From: Actinomycetota bacterium
GTDB taxonomy: Bacteria > Actinomycetota > Acidimicrobiia > Acidimicrobiales > Ilumatobacteraceae
NCBI GenBank assembly: GCA_016870215.1
Contig: VGCD01000003.1
Coordinates: 1 to 64,000 of the forward strand
Length of the DNA stretch: 64,000 nucleotides
Direction: 5' to 3'
Below the pieces are notes generated by a model that was not told the origin of the DNA, ran no database searches, and saw nothing but the letters and a program-made list of their open reading frames with translations. Within the stretch, counting starts at the first letter, position 1. Each line of letters opens with the position of its first letter. The translations under genes and the position numbers were made by a program. This document shows, one piece after another, positions 7,784 to 16,921 of this stretch.

Positions 7784-8977
7784 TCAGAGGACAGTGCGGT
7801 CGGGGCTGGCCTTTCGATAGTCATCTTCTACTTCTTGACGGAGCGATGAGTTGGTCCAGACATCGAGTGCCGTGAGGGCCATGGCTTTAGCGCCATCAAT
7901 GATTGCTTGGTCAGCTCTTTGTGAAACGGCGTGCGACGCAAACTCCGCCGTATGAATGGCTGTGCCTCGAGGGGCAATCGCAATCATTGGATGAATCGAC
8001 GGCACCAAGTGGCTGACGTTACCCATGTCGGTACTTCCCACCACCGCATGATCTGAACCTGCTTCGTGCACAGTTCGACCAAGAGTTGAGGAATAACTCG
8101 AGTAGGTATCAATGAGGGAACGGTTCGTCACCATGTCTGCGTAGGGAGTTTCGTCCCACGTGTGCGACATTGAGCAACCGCATGCAGAGGCTCCGCCCTC
8201 TAACGCCGCTAGTACGCGAGCTTTCAATGGCTTCAAGGCTTCCGTGTCGTCTGACCTGATGTACCAATGCATCGCTGCTTCACGAGGGACGATGTTGGGT
8301 TTGTCCCCAGCCTTCGTGAAGATGCCATGTATGCGCTCAGATGGTCGTATGTGCTGCCGCAACGCCGCAACACCCATGTAGCCGAGCACTGCGGCGTCAA
8401 GTGCGTTACGTCCCTTGTGTGGTGCGGCTGCAGCATGGCTTTCGAGTCCGTGATACTCCACAAATAGTTGCTGAACTGCGATCGCAGAAATTTCAGCAAG
8501 ATCCTCGTCGGCTGGGTGCACCATCATCGCTGCTGCGAGACCTTCGAACGCGCCTGCCCGTGCCATGAAAACCTTTCCTCCACCACCCTCTTCGGCTGGA
8601 GTTCCCAAGATGCGGACACTGCCCCCAGCACTTCGAGCAATTCGGGCAAGAGCAACTCCGGCACCCAAACCAGCCGCGGCAATGACATTGTGTCCACAGC
8701 CGTGGCCGATTCCTGGAAGTGCGTCGTATTCGCAGATCACACCGACGCATGGTCCGTCACCAACTTCACCTGCAAATGCCGTCGGTACGGAAAAGGCGCC
8801 CCGCTCCAATTCGATGCCGAATTGCGATGCAGATCTGCACAACGTCTCACTTGCGTGGTGCTCTTCGAAATTCAATTCTGGATGCGCATGAATGTCGTGG
8901 CTGAGAGCAACAAGGTCTGACGCCATTGAGTCGATGTGCTGTATCAATTGTTCGCGAAGTTTGACGACGTCGTCCAT
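7784..8977 (-). CDS. M20-family amidohydrolase (peptidase M20D type)
   Basis: The 397-residue metal-dependent hydrolase shows HPELNFEE (32-39) and the metal-binding motif CEYDALPGIGHGCGHN (82-97). These are typical of amidohydrolases such as p-aminobenzoyl-glutamate hydrolase and N-acyl amino acid hydrolases. A dimerisation domain is inserted in the middle (VEYHGLESHAAAAPHKGRNALDA). The substrate is not identifiable. ATG 8977 has a strong Shine-Dalgarno site (AAGGAG). A TAAATT box about 17 bases upstream suggests a short conventional leader. It lies downstream of the tat-helY cluster on the same strand. Confidence 0.85.
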   Translation of the reverse strand: MDDVVKLREQLIQHIDSMASDLVALSHDIHAHPELNFEEHHASETLCRSASQFGIELERGAFSVPTAFAGEVGDGPCVGVICEYDALPGIGHGCGHNVIAAAGLGAGVALARIARSAGGSVRILGTPAEEGGGGKVFMARAGAFEGLAAAMMVHPADEDLAEISAIAVQQLFVEYHGLESHAAAAPHKGRNALDAAVLGYMGVAALRQHIRPSERIHGIFTKAGDKPNIVPREAAMHWYIRSDDTEALKPLKARVLAALEGGASACGCSMSHTWDETPYADMVTNRSLIDTYSSYSSTLGRTVHEAGSDHAVVGSTDMGNVSHLVPSIHPMIAIAPRGTAIHTAEFASHAVSQRADQAIIDGAKAMALTALDVWTNSSLRQEVEDDYRKASPDRTVL

Positions 8978-9004
8978 GGTGCTCCTTCTGGATTAATTTA
9001 CATG

Positions 9005-9673
9005 TTAGGGGTTCGTGTCTGCACGTCCGGATGGCCCTTTGTCGGCAGACACATCTCTTGGCACTGACACGCGCCAAGCGTCAGGCACAACCTCGACGCG
9101 AAGATTCCGCACGTTGCCTCGTCGGACTCCGTCCACAATGAGCAATAAGTTGGTCGCAGAAGCAATATCGACGAACGGCGTCCGAGTAACGAAGAGTCCA
9201 CGATGAGGCAAGTGGTCTCCCCGACTGGCGCGGGACCAAGCCTGAAATCTTTGGCGGATGTTCATGGTGTCGCTCACGTGCAGCACATCTATGACGCCAT
9301 CGTTGGCATGTGCACGAGGAGTGATGTTCCGACCACGGAGCATTCCTGTCAACGAGACACACCAGACAGGACCTACCAAGAAGCCGCCACGCCACCAAGA
9401 TCGTCGCAGCACTATCGAGCTAAAACAAGTGTGTTGTAGCGGACCGGCAGACACATGAATGGCGTCAAACGTCAGATCCCATGTTTCACATGGTGGTGAG
9501 ATTTCATGTGGACGCCCGAGAGCCAGCCACGTGTCTCCAGCTTGCACTTGGATCGAAGATGAGTGTTCACTTGCACGTTTCACCATTTCAGCAAGGTCGC
9601 AATCACGCAAGACTGTCACGACAGACTCTGCCTGCGAGCGGCGGCCCCATTCCTCGCCCTTTTGAATGGTCAT
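9005..9673 (-). CDS. Diacylglycerol-kinase-like protein with only the C-terminal domain
   Basis: The 222-residue protein matches the C-terminal beta-sandwich half of YegS/diacylglycerol kinases. It has PRAHANDGVIDVL near 140 (family: P-x-A-x-x-DDG-x-L-DV) and, near the end, VDGVRRG...LRVEVVPDAWRVSVP. The N-terminal nucleotide-binding half with the GGDGT loop is missing, although complete family members have about 300 residues. It may be a degraded kinase or a separate binding protein. It overlaps the end of helY by 4 bases (ATGA), implying translational coupling. A diacylglycerol kinase gene often sits beside tatC and helY in actinobacteria (from memory). Confidence 0.65.
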   Translation of the reverse strand: MTIQKGEEWGRRSQAESVVTVLRDCDLAEMVKRASEHSSSIQVQAGDTWLALGRPHEISPPCETWDLTFDAIHVSAGPLQHTCFSSIVLRRSWWRGGFLVGPVWCVSLTGMLRGRNITPRAHANDGVIDVLHVSDTMNIRQRFQAWSRASRGDHLPHRGLFVTRTPFVDIASATNLLLIVDGVRRGNVRNLRVEVVPDAWRVSVPRDVSADKGPSGRADTNP

Positions 9674-12246
9674 GTGGGGTTATCCTCCACCGCCACTGCG
9701 GTGCTGGCTGCAACGAGACCTCTGTCAAGTGTGGCAGCTAGATGAGACGCGGAGTCAGCGAGGGATGAGTCCGTACTCACCGTCGAGATCTGTCTGGCTA
9801 AGTCGATCACTTGGCGCACATGTCTCACGAAGTCCCCTGGGGTGATCTCGGGATCCAGAATTCGAGACAGCGCAGCGCCTTTTGACCACGCAGCCACCTC
9901 TCGATGAAGCCCACCATCTGGTGGACGATGAGTGGCCATGCCGTGTTGTCTTTCCAGCATCTGGATCTTCTTGCTCAGTTTGTCTATCCGCTTGTAACGA
10001 CCACGGACCGTATCGTTCATCCACGAAATGCTCTCTTCGGGTCTGCCTCTCGGGTCGAATGTGATGCACGAAAGCACACCAGCCAGATCTCCAACCGACA
10101 GCCCCACGAGTAATCCTTGACTGAGCACCTCGGTCACGAGCAAATCAGACTCATGGAAAACCCGCGTCAGCAATCGACCTTTGTCGGTGAGCGACCAGTT
10201 GGTGACGTAACCAAGTTCTTCCAGAATTGCAACGACACCGTCAAAACGAGCGACAACCGCACCCTTTTGAGTCTGCGACCGTTTTGAGATCTTCTCGATG
10301 TCGGCACGAAGCTTTCGCGCCTTGCGGTCCCGGCTGCTGTCGTCATTTTGTGTCGAGACTCCACGCACTCGCCGCACGACATTTTGGATTGACGGCTCCA
10401 CTCGGCTCAGACGGGAAGCTGCCTCGCGTTGAAAATCAGTACGGCTTGGATCAAACGGAACTGGCAAATCAATTACCCCGCCTTTCATCGGAACGGCATC
10501 GAAATCCGCTGCCACAAGATCGAGAATCTTGCGTGATGTCGTGATGACAGTCAGTCGTTGGCCACTTCGACGAGAAGCGGTGGAAAGCACCACGGCTTTC
10601 CCACGCAACTTGACACTGTCCACGAGGAAGACATCCCCAGGTCGAAAACCACGCAGTGCAATTTCGACTTCGACAGGACTGGCAACAGACTCTTCGGGCT
10701 CTTCGATAAATGCTTCGACACGTTCTATCTGCAATACGTCCTGGTCCTCGTCGTCTCGACGCAGCAGAGCAAGTTCACGGCGTTTTGCCTGCAACTGCAC
10801 CTCTACTGCAACGATTTCCTTGTCTGCTTGGAATTGAGCAAATGAAAGGCTGAGCAGGTGACTCGCCTCTACTCGACTATGCGAACTGACCAGATTTACT
10901 GCCATATTGAACGTTGGGCGGAAAGCTGAATTGAGAGAAAAAGCACGACTAGTTGCAAGCGACACCACCTGGTCATATGACATCTGTGGGGACCACAGTG
11001 TGATGGCGTGTCCAATTGTGTCAATTCCACGACGCCCCGCTCTACCAGTCAATTGCGCAAAATCTGTTGCCCGAAGTGGGGTGTGATGCTCTCCCGAGAA
11101 CTTCGTCAACTTCTCGATCACCACCGCACGAGCCGGCATGTTGATCCCGACTGCAAGGGTCTCCGTGGCAAAAACCACCTTCACGAGACCAGCGACAAAG
11201 CACTCCTCCACCGCTTCCTTGAACAAAGGAATCATGCCTGCATGATGCGAGGCGATTCCGTTGCAAATGTTGTGCACGAAATCGTCGAAACCCAGAACTT
11301 GCTTGTCGGCTGTGGTCAACTCAACACAGCGACGTTCCACAATGTCTCTAATTGCCATTGATTCATCGCGATCCGTGAGTCGAAGCCCAGCGCGATCACA
11401 ACTCCGGACAGCATCATCACATTGAGCACGCGAGAAGATGAAGATAATTGCAGGCAGCATGTCTTCATCGTCGAGTAGCTCGACGAGCTCTACACGATTT
11501 GGGATGAAGAAGCGACTGCGACGATTCTTGGCGCCGTACTGCTGTCCTCGGCGGCGATGGTCTTCAACAAGTAATCGGCGCAAACGCTGGTTCGGCTCAC
11601 CATGAACAAGGGTGTCATGCATCAACAGTGAGTGTGTCGCTGTGTCGCCCACGACGAAGTGATTGACAAGCTCCACAGGACGTGTGCTTTCGACAATTGA
11701 GTCGGTGCGCCCACGCACTGTTGTCAGCCAAGACGCCACTTCAGCCGCGTTCGAAACAGTCGCGGACAAGCACACCAATTGGACCTCCATCGGAAGGTGA
11801 ATAATGACCTCCTCCCAGACCGGACCCCGAAAGGTGTCCTGCAAGAAATGGACCTCATCAAGCACGACCACTCCGAGCGAGCTGAGCGAAGAAGAGCGGG
11901 CATAAATCATGTTGCGCAACACTTCTGTCGTCATGACGACAACTTCGGCACCGGGGTTGATCGAGTTGTCGCCTGTGAGAAGACCCACACGCTCGGCCCC
12001 TAGACGTTCCACAAGGTCGCGATATTTCTGATTGGAGAGTGCCTTAATCGGAGTCGTATAGAAAGCCCTTTCATCTCGCTGTATCGCAAGTTCTAAGGCG
12101 TACTCAGCGATGAGGGTCTTTCCGGATCCGGTAGGTGCGGACACAAGGACAGAATTTCCAGCATCTAAGGAAGCGAAGGCACGTAGTTGAAAATCGTCTA
12201 CAGCGAAATCCAACCCCTCGACAAATCGACGCTGAACCTGCGACAT
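9670..12246 (-). CDS. helY: Ski2-like DEAD/DEAH-box RNA helicase
   Basis: The protein of about 858 residues has Walker A APTGSGKT (37-44), the DEVH Walker B box (130-133) and motif III LSATVSN. The helicase C domain has QLTGRAGRRGID, followed by a long C-terminal region of the Ski2/Mtr4 type. Actinobacterial HelY is a presumed ATP-dependent RNA or DNA helicase. ATG 12246 is favoured because it lies 17 bases after the tatC stop. A TTG at 12294 would add 16 residues and overlap tatC. The order tatB-tatC-helY matches mycobacteria. Confidence 0.9.
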   Translation of the reverse strand: MSQVQRRFVEGLDFAVDDFQLRAFASLDAGNSVLVSAPTGSGKTLIAEYALELAIQRDERAFYTTPIKALSNQKYRDLVERLGAERVGLLTGDNSINPGAEVVVMTTEVLRNMIYARSSSLSSLGVVVLDEVHFLQDTFRGPVWEEVIIHLPMEVQLVCLSATVSNAAEVASWLTTVRGRTDSIVESTRPVELVNHFVVGDTATHSLLMHDTLVHGEPNQRLRRLLVEDHRRRGQQYGAKNRRSRFFIPNRVELVELLDDEDMLPAIIFIFSRAQCDDAVRSCDRAGLRLTDRDESMAIRDIVERRCVELTTADKQVLGFDDFVHNICNGIASHHAGMIPLFKEAVEECFVAGLVKVVFATETLAVGINMPARAVVIEKLTKFSGEHHTPLRATDFAQLTGRAGRRGIDTIGHAITLWSPQMSYDQVVSLATSRAFSLNSAFRPTFNMAVNLVSSHSRVEASHLLSLSFAQFQADKEIVAVEVQLQAKRRELALLRRDDEDQDVLQIERVEAFIEEPEESVASPVEVEIALRGFRPGDVFLVDSVKLRGKAVVLSTASRRSGQRLTVITTSRKILDLVAADFDAVPMKGGVIDLPVPFDPSRTDFQREAASRLSRVEPSIQNVVRRVRGVSTQNDDSSRDRKARKLRADIEKISKRSQTQKGAVVARFDGVVAILEELGYVTNWSLTDKGRLLTRVFHESDLLVTEVLSQGLLVGLSVGDLAGVLSCITFDPRGRPEESISWMNDTVRGRYKRIDKLSKKIQMLERQHGMATHRPPDGGLHREVAAWSKGAALSRILDPEITPGDFVRHVRQVIDLARQISTVSTDSSLADSASHLAATLDRGLVAASTAVAVEDNPT

Positions 12247-12263
12247 CGATTGAGATGCCTCTG

Positions 12264-13046
12264 TCAACGTGACCGTCGTCTGGTCATCAACCAACCGATG
12301 AGAACTGCAAGAAAATACAACGCCGTCATCGGAATTGATAACGCAAATAGGCTCACGGGATCGCCGCTAGGTGTGATGACAGCTGCAGCCACGAAGATGC
12401 ACATGATGGCGATGCGCCACTGGCGAATGAGAGATCGCGGCGTGACTACTCCGACGAGCTGCAAAAACAAAATGAGGACAGGGCTGAGAAATCCTGCACC
12501 AAATGCGAGCGCCATCAACGTCACAAGTGACACATACTTTGATACCTGATACGCCTGATCGACAGAACTTCCCGACCAGGAGATCAGAAACTCGAGCGCC
12601 TTGTCGAGGGTCCAATACGCCATCCAGCAACCGACCGCGAACAACACCGTGATTGATGCGATGAATGGAACCGCATACTTCTTCTCGCGCCGATCAAGAC
12701 CGGGCGCCACAAAACGCCATATCTGCCAGAAAACCACTGGCATGGCAAGAATGACCCCACCCCACGTAGCAATTCTGATTCGTGCCGCAAATCCATCAAG
12801 CGGCCCGAGTGCAAAGAGTGATCCATCGCACGAAAAATCTGGATTGGTCGCACACAAGTCGCGGTATGGCTCTGTGAGAAATCGAAGGATCGGATCGTAA
12901 AACGAAAGCACCACCACCATGCCAATGGCCACCGCTATCAGTGCTCGCACGATACGCATGCGCAGCTCACGCAGGTGGTCAGTCATTGACATCGTTACCG
13001 AGGAACTTGCCGACGCGTCACTAGCGGACCCGACAGAGCGCATCAC
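12264..13046 (-). CDS. tatC: Twin-arginine translocase subunit TatC
   Basis: The 260-residue membrane protein begins its core with SMTDHLRELRMRIVRALIAVA (near residue 18), the TatC cytosolic segment that contacts twin-arginine signal peptides. It has six predicted transmembrane helices and the family residues FEPIL-like FYDPILRFLTEPY. TatC with TatA/TatB exports folded proteins across the cytoplasmic membrane. Its start overlaps the tatB stop by 4 bases, so translation is probably coupled. helY follows. Confidence 0.93.
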   Translation of the reverse strand: MMRSVGSASDASASSSVTMSMTDHLRELRMRIVRALIAVAIGMVVVLSFYDPILRFLTEPYRDLCATNPDFSCDGSLFALGPLDGFAARIRIATWGGVILAMPVVFWQIWRFVAPGLDRREKKYAVPFIASITVLFAVGCWMAYWTLDKALEFLISWSGSSVDQAYQVSKYVSLVTLMALAFGAGFLSPVLILFLQLVGVVTPRSLIRQWRIAIMCIFVAAAVITPSGDPVSLFALSIPMTALYFLAVLIGWLMTRRRSR

Positions 13047-13435
13047 GCTTCTCCCGTCCGGTCGGTCTCTTGAGGTTCATGAGTCGGAGTCTCATCAGTC
13101 GGAATCTCCTGACCCGTATTCTCGAGTGCAGACGGTGCGGCAGAACGTTCGGGTCGCATGGGGGGCGAGGGTTCGTTGTCAACCTCGCCGAACCATTTTC
13201 CTGATGCCGTTGCTTTGTTCACTTCATCAGAGAGACCTTTGACAGCGCCGCGAATCTCTTCCAGCGGCTCACCGAACGTTTCCTTCATCTCCGCTTCGAA
13301 TGAGGACGCCATACGCCGAAGCTGTCCGTAGGTCTTGCCCACGCGCCGGATCACACCGGGCAGTCGTTCTGGACCCAAGACGACCAGACCGGCCAGAAGC
13401 AGAAACACCACTTCGCTGCCAGACAGGTTGAACAC
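13043..13435 (-). CDS. tatB: Sec-independent translocase subunit TatB
   Basis: Starting at GTG 13435 the protein is about 130 residues and begins with the TatA/B-type membrane helix FNLSGSEVVFLLLAGLVVLG followed by PERLP. An amphipathic helix (VIRRVGKTYGQLRRMASSFEAEM) and a long acidic, disordered C-terminal tail follow. The length and the conserved Glu in the helix favour TatB over TatA. An earlier in-frame start would add 15 polar residues ahead of the helix and is unlikely. TACACT lies 7 bases upstream. No tatA-like second copy is in the window. Confidence 0.85.
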   Translation of the reverse strand: MFNLSGSEVVFLLLAGLVVLGPERLPGVIRRVGKTYGQLRRMASSFEAEMKETFGEPLEEIRGAVKGLSDEVNKATASGKWFGEVDNEPSPPMRPERSAAPSALENTGQEIPTDETPTHEPQETDRTGEA

Positions 13436-13447
13436 TCGTACGAGTGT
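13432..13447. repeat. Perfect 16-bp palindrome over the tatB start
   Basis: ACACTCGTACGAGTGT is its own reverse complement. It contains the tatB start codon and part of its -10 box, and lies about 64 bases from the divergent phosphodiesterase start. It could be a dimeric regulator's site. Confidence 0.4.
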
Positions 13448-13448
13448 A
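13443..13448 (-). promoter_or_regulatory. Leaderless-type -10 box, tatB
   Basis: TACACT on the minus strand ends seven bases before GTG 13435 and overlaps the 16-bp palindrome. Confidence 0.5.
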
Positions 13449-13498
13449 CGAGGCGTGTGTGAGTGGTGCAGAACCCTCAACAGCTAGCCGTCTGAACA

Positions 13499-13504
13499 TA
13501 CTCT
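13499..13504 (+). promoter_or_regulatory. Leaderless-type -10 box, phosphodiesterase gene
   Basis: TACTCT ends six bases before GTG 13511. Confidence 0.55.
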
Positions 13505-13510
13505 GGCTTT

Positions 13511-14245
13511 GTGCAACAGCGGCTGCCGTCCCTCCTCAAAGTTCCCATTGCCTTTGCACATCGCGGGGCAAGTGCACACGCTCAGGAAAACACGCTTGAA
13601 GCGTTCGCTCTGGCGCTTCGACTGGGCGCCACTGGTCTCGAAACTGACATCTGGTTAACAAAAGATGACGAACCAGTACTCGACCATGACGGCGTTGTTC
13701 GAAGCTTGATTCGTAAGCGCCCAATACGTGATGTCGAAAGATCTGACCTGCCGGTTCACATACCGGCATTTGCGGACCTCGTCTCACGCGCTGGGTCACA
13801 TTTTCAACTGAGCATCGACGTGAAAGATCCTGACGCATTCGGGGTAATCATCACTCATGCTGCATCTACGGGTTTCCCGCTAGAGCGGCTGTGGTTGTGC
13901 TACCCAGACGCAGAGATACTGCACAACAGTCTCGACTCTCGAGACACAGTGAGACGTGTGCATTCCACTCGCCTCAACAAAATGCCCGCAGGACCAGAAC
14001 GACATGCTGCCGACTTGCAGCGACTCGGAATACATGTTGTCAACATGCATCACAGTGACTGGACCGGTGGCCTGACCACACTCTTCCACCGTTTCGGAAT
14101 CCTGTGTTTCGCGTGGGACATTCAACATGAGACAAAGATGACCGATGTTCTACGAATGGGCATCGACGGCGTTTACAGCGACCATGTCGACATGATGATG
14201 GAGGTGATTGGTCGCGAGACAGGCCAAGACACGATGTGGTCGTGA
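13511..14245 (+). CDS. Glycerophosphodiester phosphodiesterase family protein
   Basis: The 244-residue TIM-barrel protein has the GDPD signature: HRGA (17-20), ENT (26-28), ETDIWLTKD (44-52) and HD (59-60), covering the general acid/base histidines and metal-binding acidic residues. Members hydrolyse glycerophosphodiesters to glycerol-3-phosphate and an alcohol. No signal peptide is seen, so it is probably cytosolic. GTG 13511 fits the leaderless pattern. The gene ends 6 bases from the convergent lepB. Confidence 0.9.
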   Translation: MQQRLPSLLKVPIAFAHRGASAHAQENTLEAFALALRLGATGLETDIWLTKDDEPVLDHDGVVRSLIRKRPIRDVERSDLPVHIPAFADLVSRAGSHFQLSIDVKDPDAFGVIITHAASTGFPLERLWLCYPDAEILHNSLDSRDTVRRVHSTRLNKMPAGPERHAADLQRLGIHVVNMHHSDWTGGLTTLFHRFGILCFAWDIQHETKMTDVLRMGIDGVYSDHVDMMMEVIGRETGQDTMWS

Positions 14246-14251
14246 TTCAGG

Positions 14252-14836
14252 TCAGAGTAACTGCCACATCTTGAAGGGCCAGACCACGACAAAGGCACGA
14301 CCAATGACAAACTTCTTCTCGATTGGCCCAAAACGACGACTATCGAAGGACTCTGGTCGATTATCGCCCAGCACATAAATCTTGTCGGCCGGAACTGTGC
14401 TTTTTTCGACATCGGGCTGACCGCAGCGAGCATTCAGGTCGGTTTGCGAGAGATCTTCAGCGGGTAGATAGTTCTCGACGACGACGACATCATTGACAAA
14501 CAACTCACAACTTTTGATTTCGACCGTGTCGCCTGAGAGCGCCACCACTCGCTTGATGAGGTCGTCGTGAGCAACTGTTTCCCCGTCCATAGTGATGCGC
14601 TCAAACACCACCACATCGCCACGGTGAATGTCATGTAGGCGATAGCTGAGCTTGTTGACAAGAACGCGATTGTCCTGAAAAAGGGTTGACTCCATTGAAG
14701 GACCCGATATGTAGTACTGCTGGAGAACGAACATTCGGACGAGTAGAGCGGCACCCAGTGCCACCAGGACGACAATCAACCACTCTCGAATGGACTTGAT
14801 CAGACCCGTTGATGTAGCCGAGGACTCTGCAGACAT
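14252..14836 (-). CDS. lepB: Signal peptidase I
   Basis: The 194-residue protein has one N-terminal membrane helix (19-37), then the nucleophile motif SGPSMEST with Ser47 and the general-base segment DDLIKRVVAL with Lys95. The GDNRPESFDSR box follows near 155. It cleaves signal peptides on the outer face of the membrane. TACCGT lies nine bases before ATG 14836, so a near-leaderless promoter is likely. It lies downstream of pafA in the same direction, 38 bases away. Confidence 0.93.
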   Translation of the reverse strand: MSAESSATSTGLIKSIREWLIVVLVALGAALLVRMFVLQQYYISGPSMESTLFQDNRVLVNKLSYRLHDIHRGDVVVFERITMDGETVAHDDLIKRVVALSGDTVEIKSCELFVNDVVVVENYLPAEDLSQTDLNARCGQPDVEKSTVPADKIYVLGDNRPESFDSRRFGPIEKKFVIGRAFVVVWPFKMWQLL

Positions 14837-14873
14837 GGGAGACCCACGGTAGTTCGCTTGAGCAGAAAAATGG

Positions 14874-16232
14874 CTACAAGCCAGCGATCAGTCGCTCGAC
14901 ACGTTCATCCCGACTTCTGAATGGGTCCTTGCACAACACCGTTCGCTGCGCCTGATCATTCAGCTTGAGATGTACCCAATCGACCGTGAAGTCACGCTTC
15001 TTCAACTTTGCTTGTCGAACGAATTCACCACGAAGTCTGGCCCGCGTTGTCTGAGGTGGCTCTTCCATGGCCCGGAGAATCTCTTCGTCATTGCACATCC
15101 GGTCGACTAGGCCGCGACGTTGAGCTTTGTAGAACACCCCGCGCTCGGTATTGATGTCGTGGTACTGGAGGTCGATCAGTTGCACTTGTGGATCAGCCAA
15201 GCTCAAGCCGTGTCTGGATGCGTACGAGTCAATCAGCCGATGTTTGATCACCCAGTCCACCTCGCGATCAAGAGAAAAGGGATCCTTCTCGATTGCTGTC
15301 ACACAATGCGTCCACATCGATAGTGCTTGTCGCTCCAGCGCCGGAAAGCCGACCCTCTCATCGAATTCTGTCGCCTTGTCGAGTAGCTCTCGCTGTATGT
15401 CTAGAGCACTGAGCTCTCTCCCCGATGCGAGACGCACAGGACGCCTGCAAGTGGTGTCGTGACTGATCTCTCTAATTGCCCTGATGGGGTTTTCAAGCGT
15501 CATATCGCGGAGAACCACACCGTCGTGCTCGAGCATCCGAAGGACACACGCGGTGGCTCCGACTTTCAAGAAGCTGGTGTACTCACTCATGTTGGAATCA
15601 CCAACTATGACGTGCAAACGCCGGAATACTTCCGCATCGGCGTGCGGTTCATCTCTGGTGTTGATGATTGGGCGGCTGCGAGTGGTTGCCGAACTCACAC
15701 CCTCCCAAATGTGTTCTGCTCGTTGGGCGATAGAAAAAAGTGGACCTCTGGGGGTATTGAGAATCTTTCCGGCACCTGTGTAGATGGACCTAGTGACGAG
15801 GAAAGGAATGAGAACCTCCTCATACCGAATCGGGGTCTCTGTCCGCCTGACGAGGTAGTTCTCATGGCACCCGTATGAGTTTCCTGCTGAGTCCGTGTTG
15901 TTCTTGAACAGATAAATGGTTCCTCGTATGCCTTCGTCGCGCAGTCGATCTTCTGCCGCGCCGACCAGATCTTCAAGCCGTCGCTCCCCCGCTTTGTCGT
16001 GCGTAACCAACTCGAGAAGAGAGTCGCATTCGGGCGTTGCATATTCCGGATGCGAACCCACATCGAGGTAAAGACGAGCCCCATTTTCCAGAAAGACGTT
16101 TGAACTGCGGCCCCAAGCGACCACCTTTCGAAACAGATATCGAGCCACCTCATCGGGCGTCAAACGACGCTGTCCTCGAAGGGTGCAGGTGATGCCGTAC
16201 TCGTTCTCCAAGCCGTAAATACGGCGTTCCAT
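14874..16232 (-). CDS. pafA: Pup--protein ligase
   Basis: The 452-residue protein belongs to the glutamine-synthetase-like Pup ligase/depupylase family. [11 protein letters not shown] at the start carries the ATP/Mg Glu (Glu9), and [13 protein letters not shown] (56-68) carries the catalytic Asp57. PafA joins the C-terminal Glu of Pup to substrate lysines. It lacks the long Dop-type loop that follows the first motif in Dop, which separates the two paralogues here. ATG 16232 is used because it gives the canonical N-terminus 11 bases after the prcA stop. Confidence 0.93.
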   Translation of the reverse strand: MERRIYGLENEYGITCTLRGQRRLTPDEVARYLFRKVVAWGRSSNVFLENGARLYLDVGSHPEYATPECDSLLELVTHDKAGERRLEDLVGAAEDRLRDEGIRGTIYLFKNNTDSAGNSYGCHENYLVRRTETPIRYEEVLIPFLVTRSIYTGAGKILNTPRGPLFSIAQRAEHIWEGVSSATTRSRPIINTRDEPHADAEVFRRLHVIVGDSNMSEYTSFLKVGATACVLRMLEHDGVVLRDMTLENPIRAIREISHDTTCRRPVRLASGRELSALDIQRELLDKATEFDERVGFPALERQALSMWTHCVTAIEKDPFSLDREVDWVIKHRLIDSYASRHGLSLADPQVQLIDLQYHDINTERGVFYKAQRRGLVDRMCNDEEILRAMEEPPQTTRARLRGEFVRQAKLKKRDFTVDWVHLKLNDQAQRTVLCKDPFRSRDERVERLIAGL

Positions 16233-16243
16233 CGATGCGTTTG

Positions 16244-16921
16244 TCACGCCAGAAGCGAGGCAACGTCGGCGTCGACCACCCGTGTGAAACAACGCCTGCC
16301 ATTGCCTCGTTGAAGTGTCGCGACTTCAAGATCATCCGCACTCAGTTGTCGGTCCGCGCCAGCTAGCGCTGCTAGGGCGCACTTCAGCGCACCCGAGAGA
16401 TTGCACCCGGATTCAAAATTCGATGACATTCTTTCGCTGATTGCCTCAGCGTCACCGCCCAGCACACTGAAGTTGGTCTCATCCATCACCGTGCCGTCGT
16501 ACAGAATGTGGAACAGACGATCTTCATCAGCAGTCAGACCCACCTCGGCTACCAAGATTTCGACTTCCAATGGCTTCGAATCATGAGTGAAAATTTGACC
16601 CATGATCTGTGCGTACTGGTTCGCGAGACTTCGTGCATCAACATCAAGACGCGAGTACTGATAACCAGTAAGGTCGGCTGCTCGAACACCTGCCTGTCGC
16701 AGTTGATCGAACTCGTTGTACTTGCCTACTCCTGCAAATGCTATGCGGTCGTAGATTTCGCTGACTTTTCGCAGCGTGCTTGACGGGTTCTCTGCAACCA
16801 AGAGAATGCCTTGGTCGAACTGCACGCCCACCAGTGCTCTTCCGCGCGCAATTCCCTTCCGCGCGAAGTCCGCGCGGTCCTTCATCTGCTGTTCGGGTGG
16901 AACGTAGAAGGGCATGCTCAT
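16244..16921 (-). CDS. prcA: Proteasome subunit alpha
   Basis: The 225-residue alpha subunit starts [28 protein letters not shown], the typical actinobacterial gate-forming N-terminus and H0 helix. The Ntn-hydrolase fold follows without a catalytic Thr. Seven copies form each outer ring of the 20S core. Its start overlaps the prcB stop by 4 bases, so the two rings are translationally coupled. The C-terminus lacks the long acidic tail of mycobacterial PrcA. Confidence 0.93.
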   Translation of the reverse strand: MSMPFYVPPEQQMKDRADFARKGIARGRALVGVQFDQGILLVAENPSSTLRKVSEIYDRIAFAGVGKYNEFDQLRQAGVRAADLTGYQYSRLDVDARSLANQYAQIMGQIFTHDSKPLEVEILVAEVGLTADEDRLFHILYDGTVMDETNFSVLGGDAEAISERMSSNFESGCNLSGALKCALAALAGADRQLSADDLEVATLQRGNGRRCFTRVVDADVASLLA

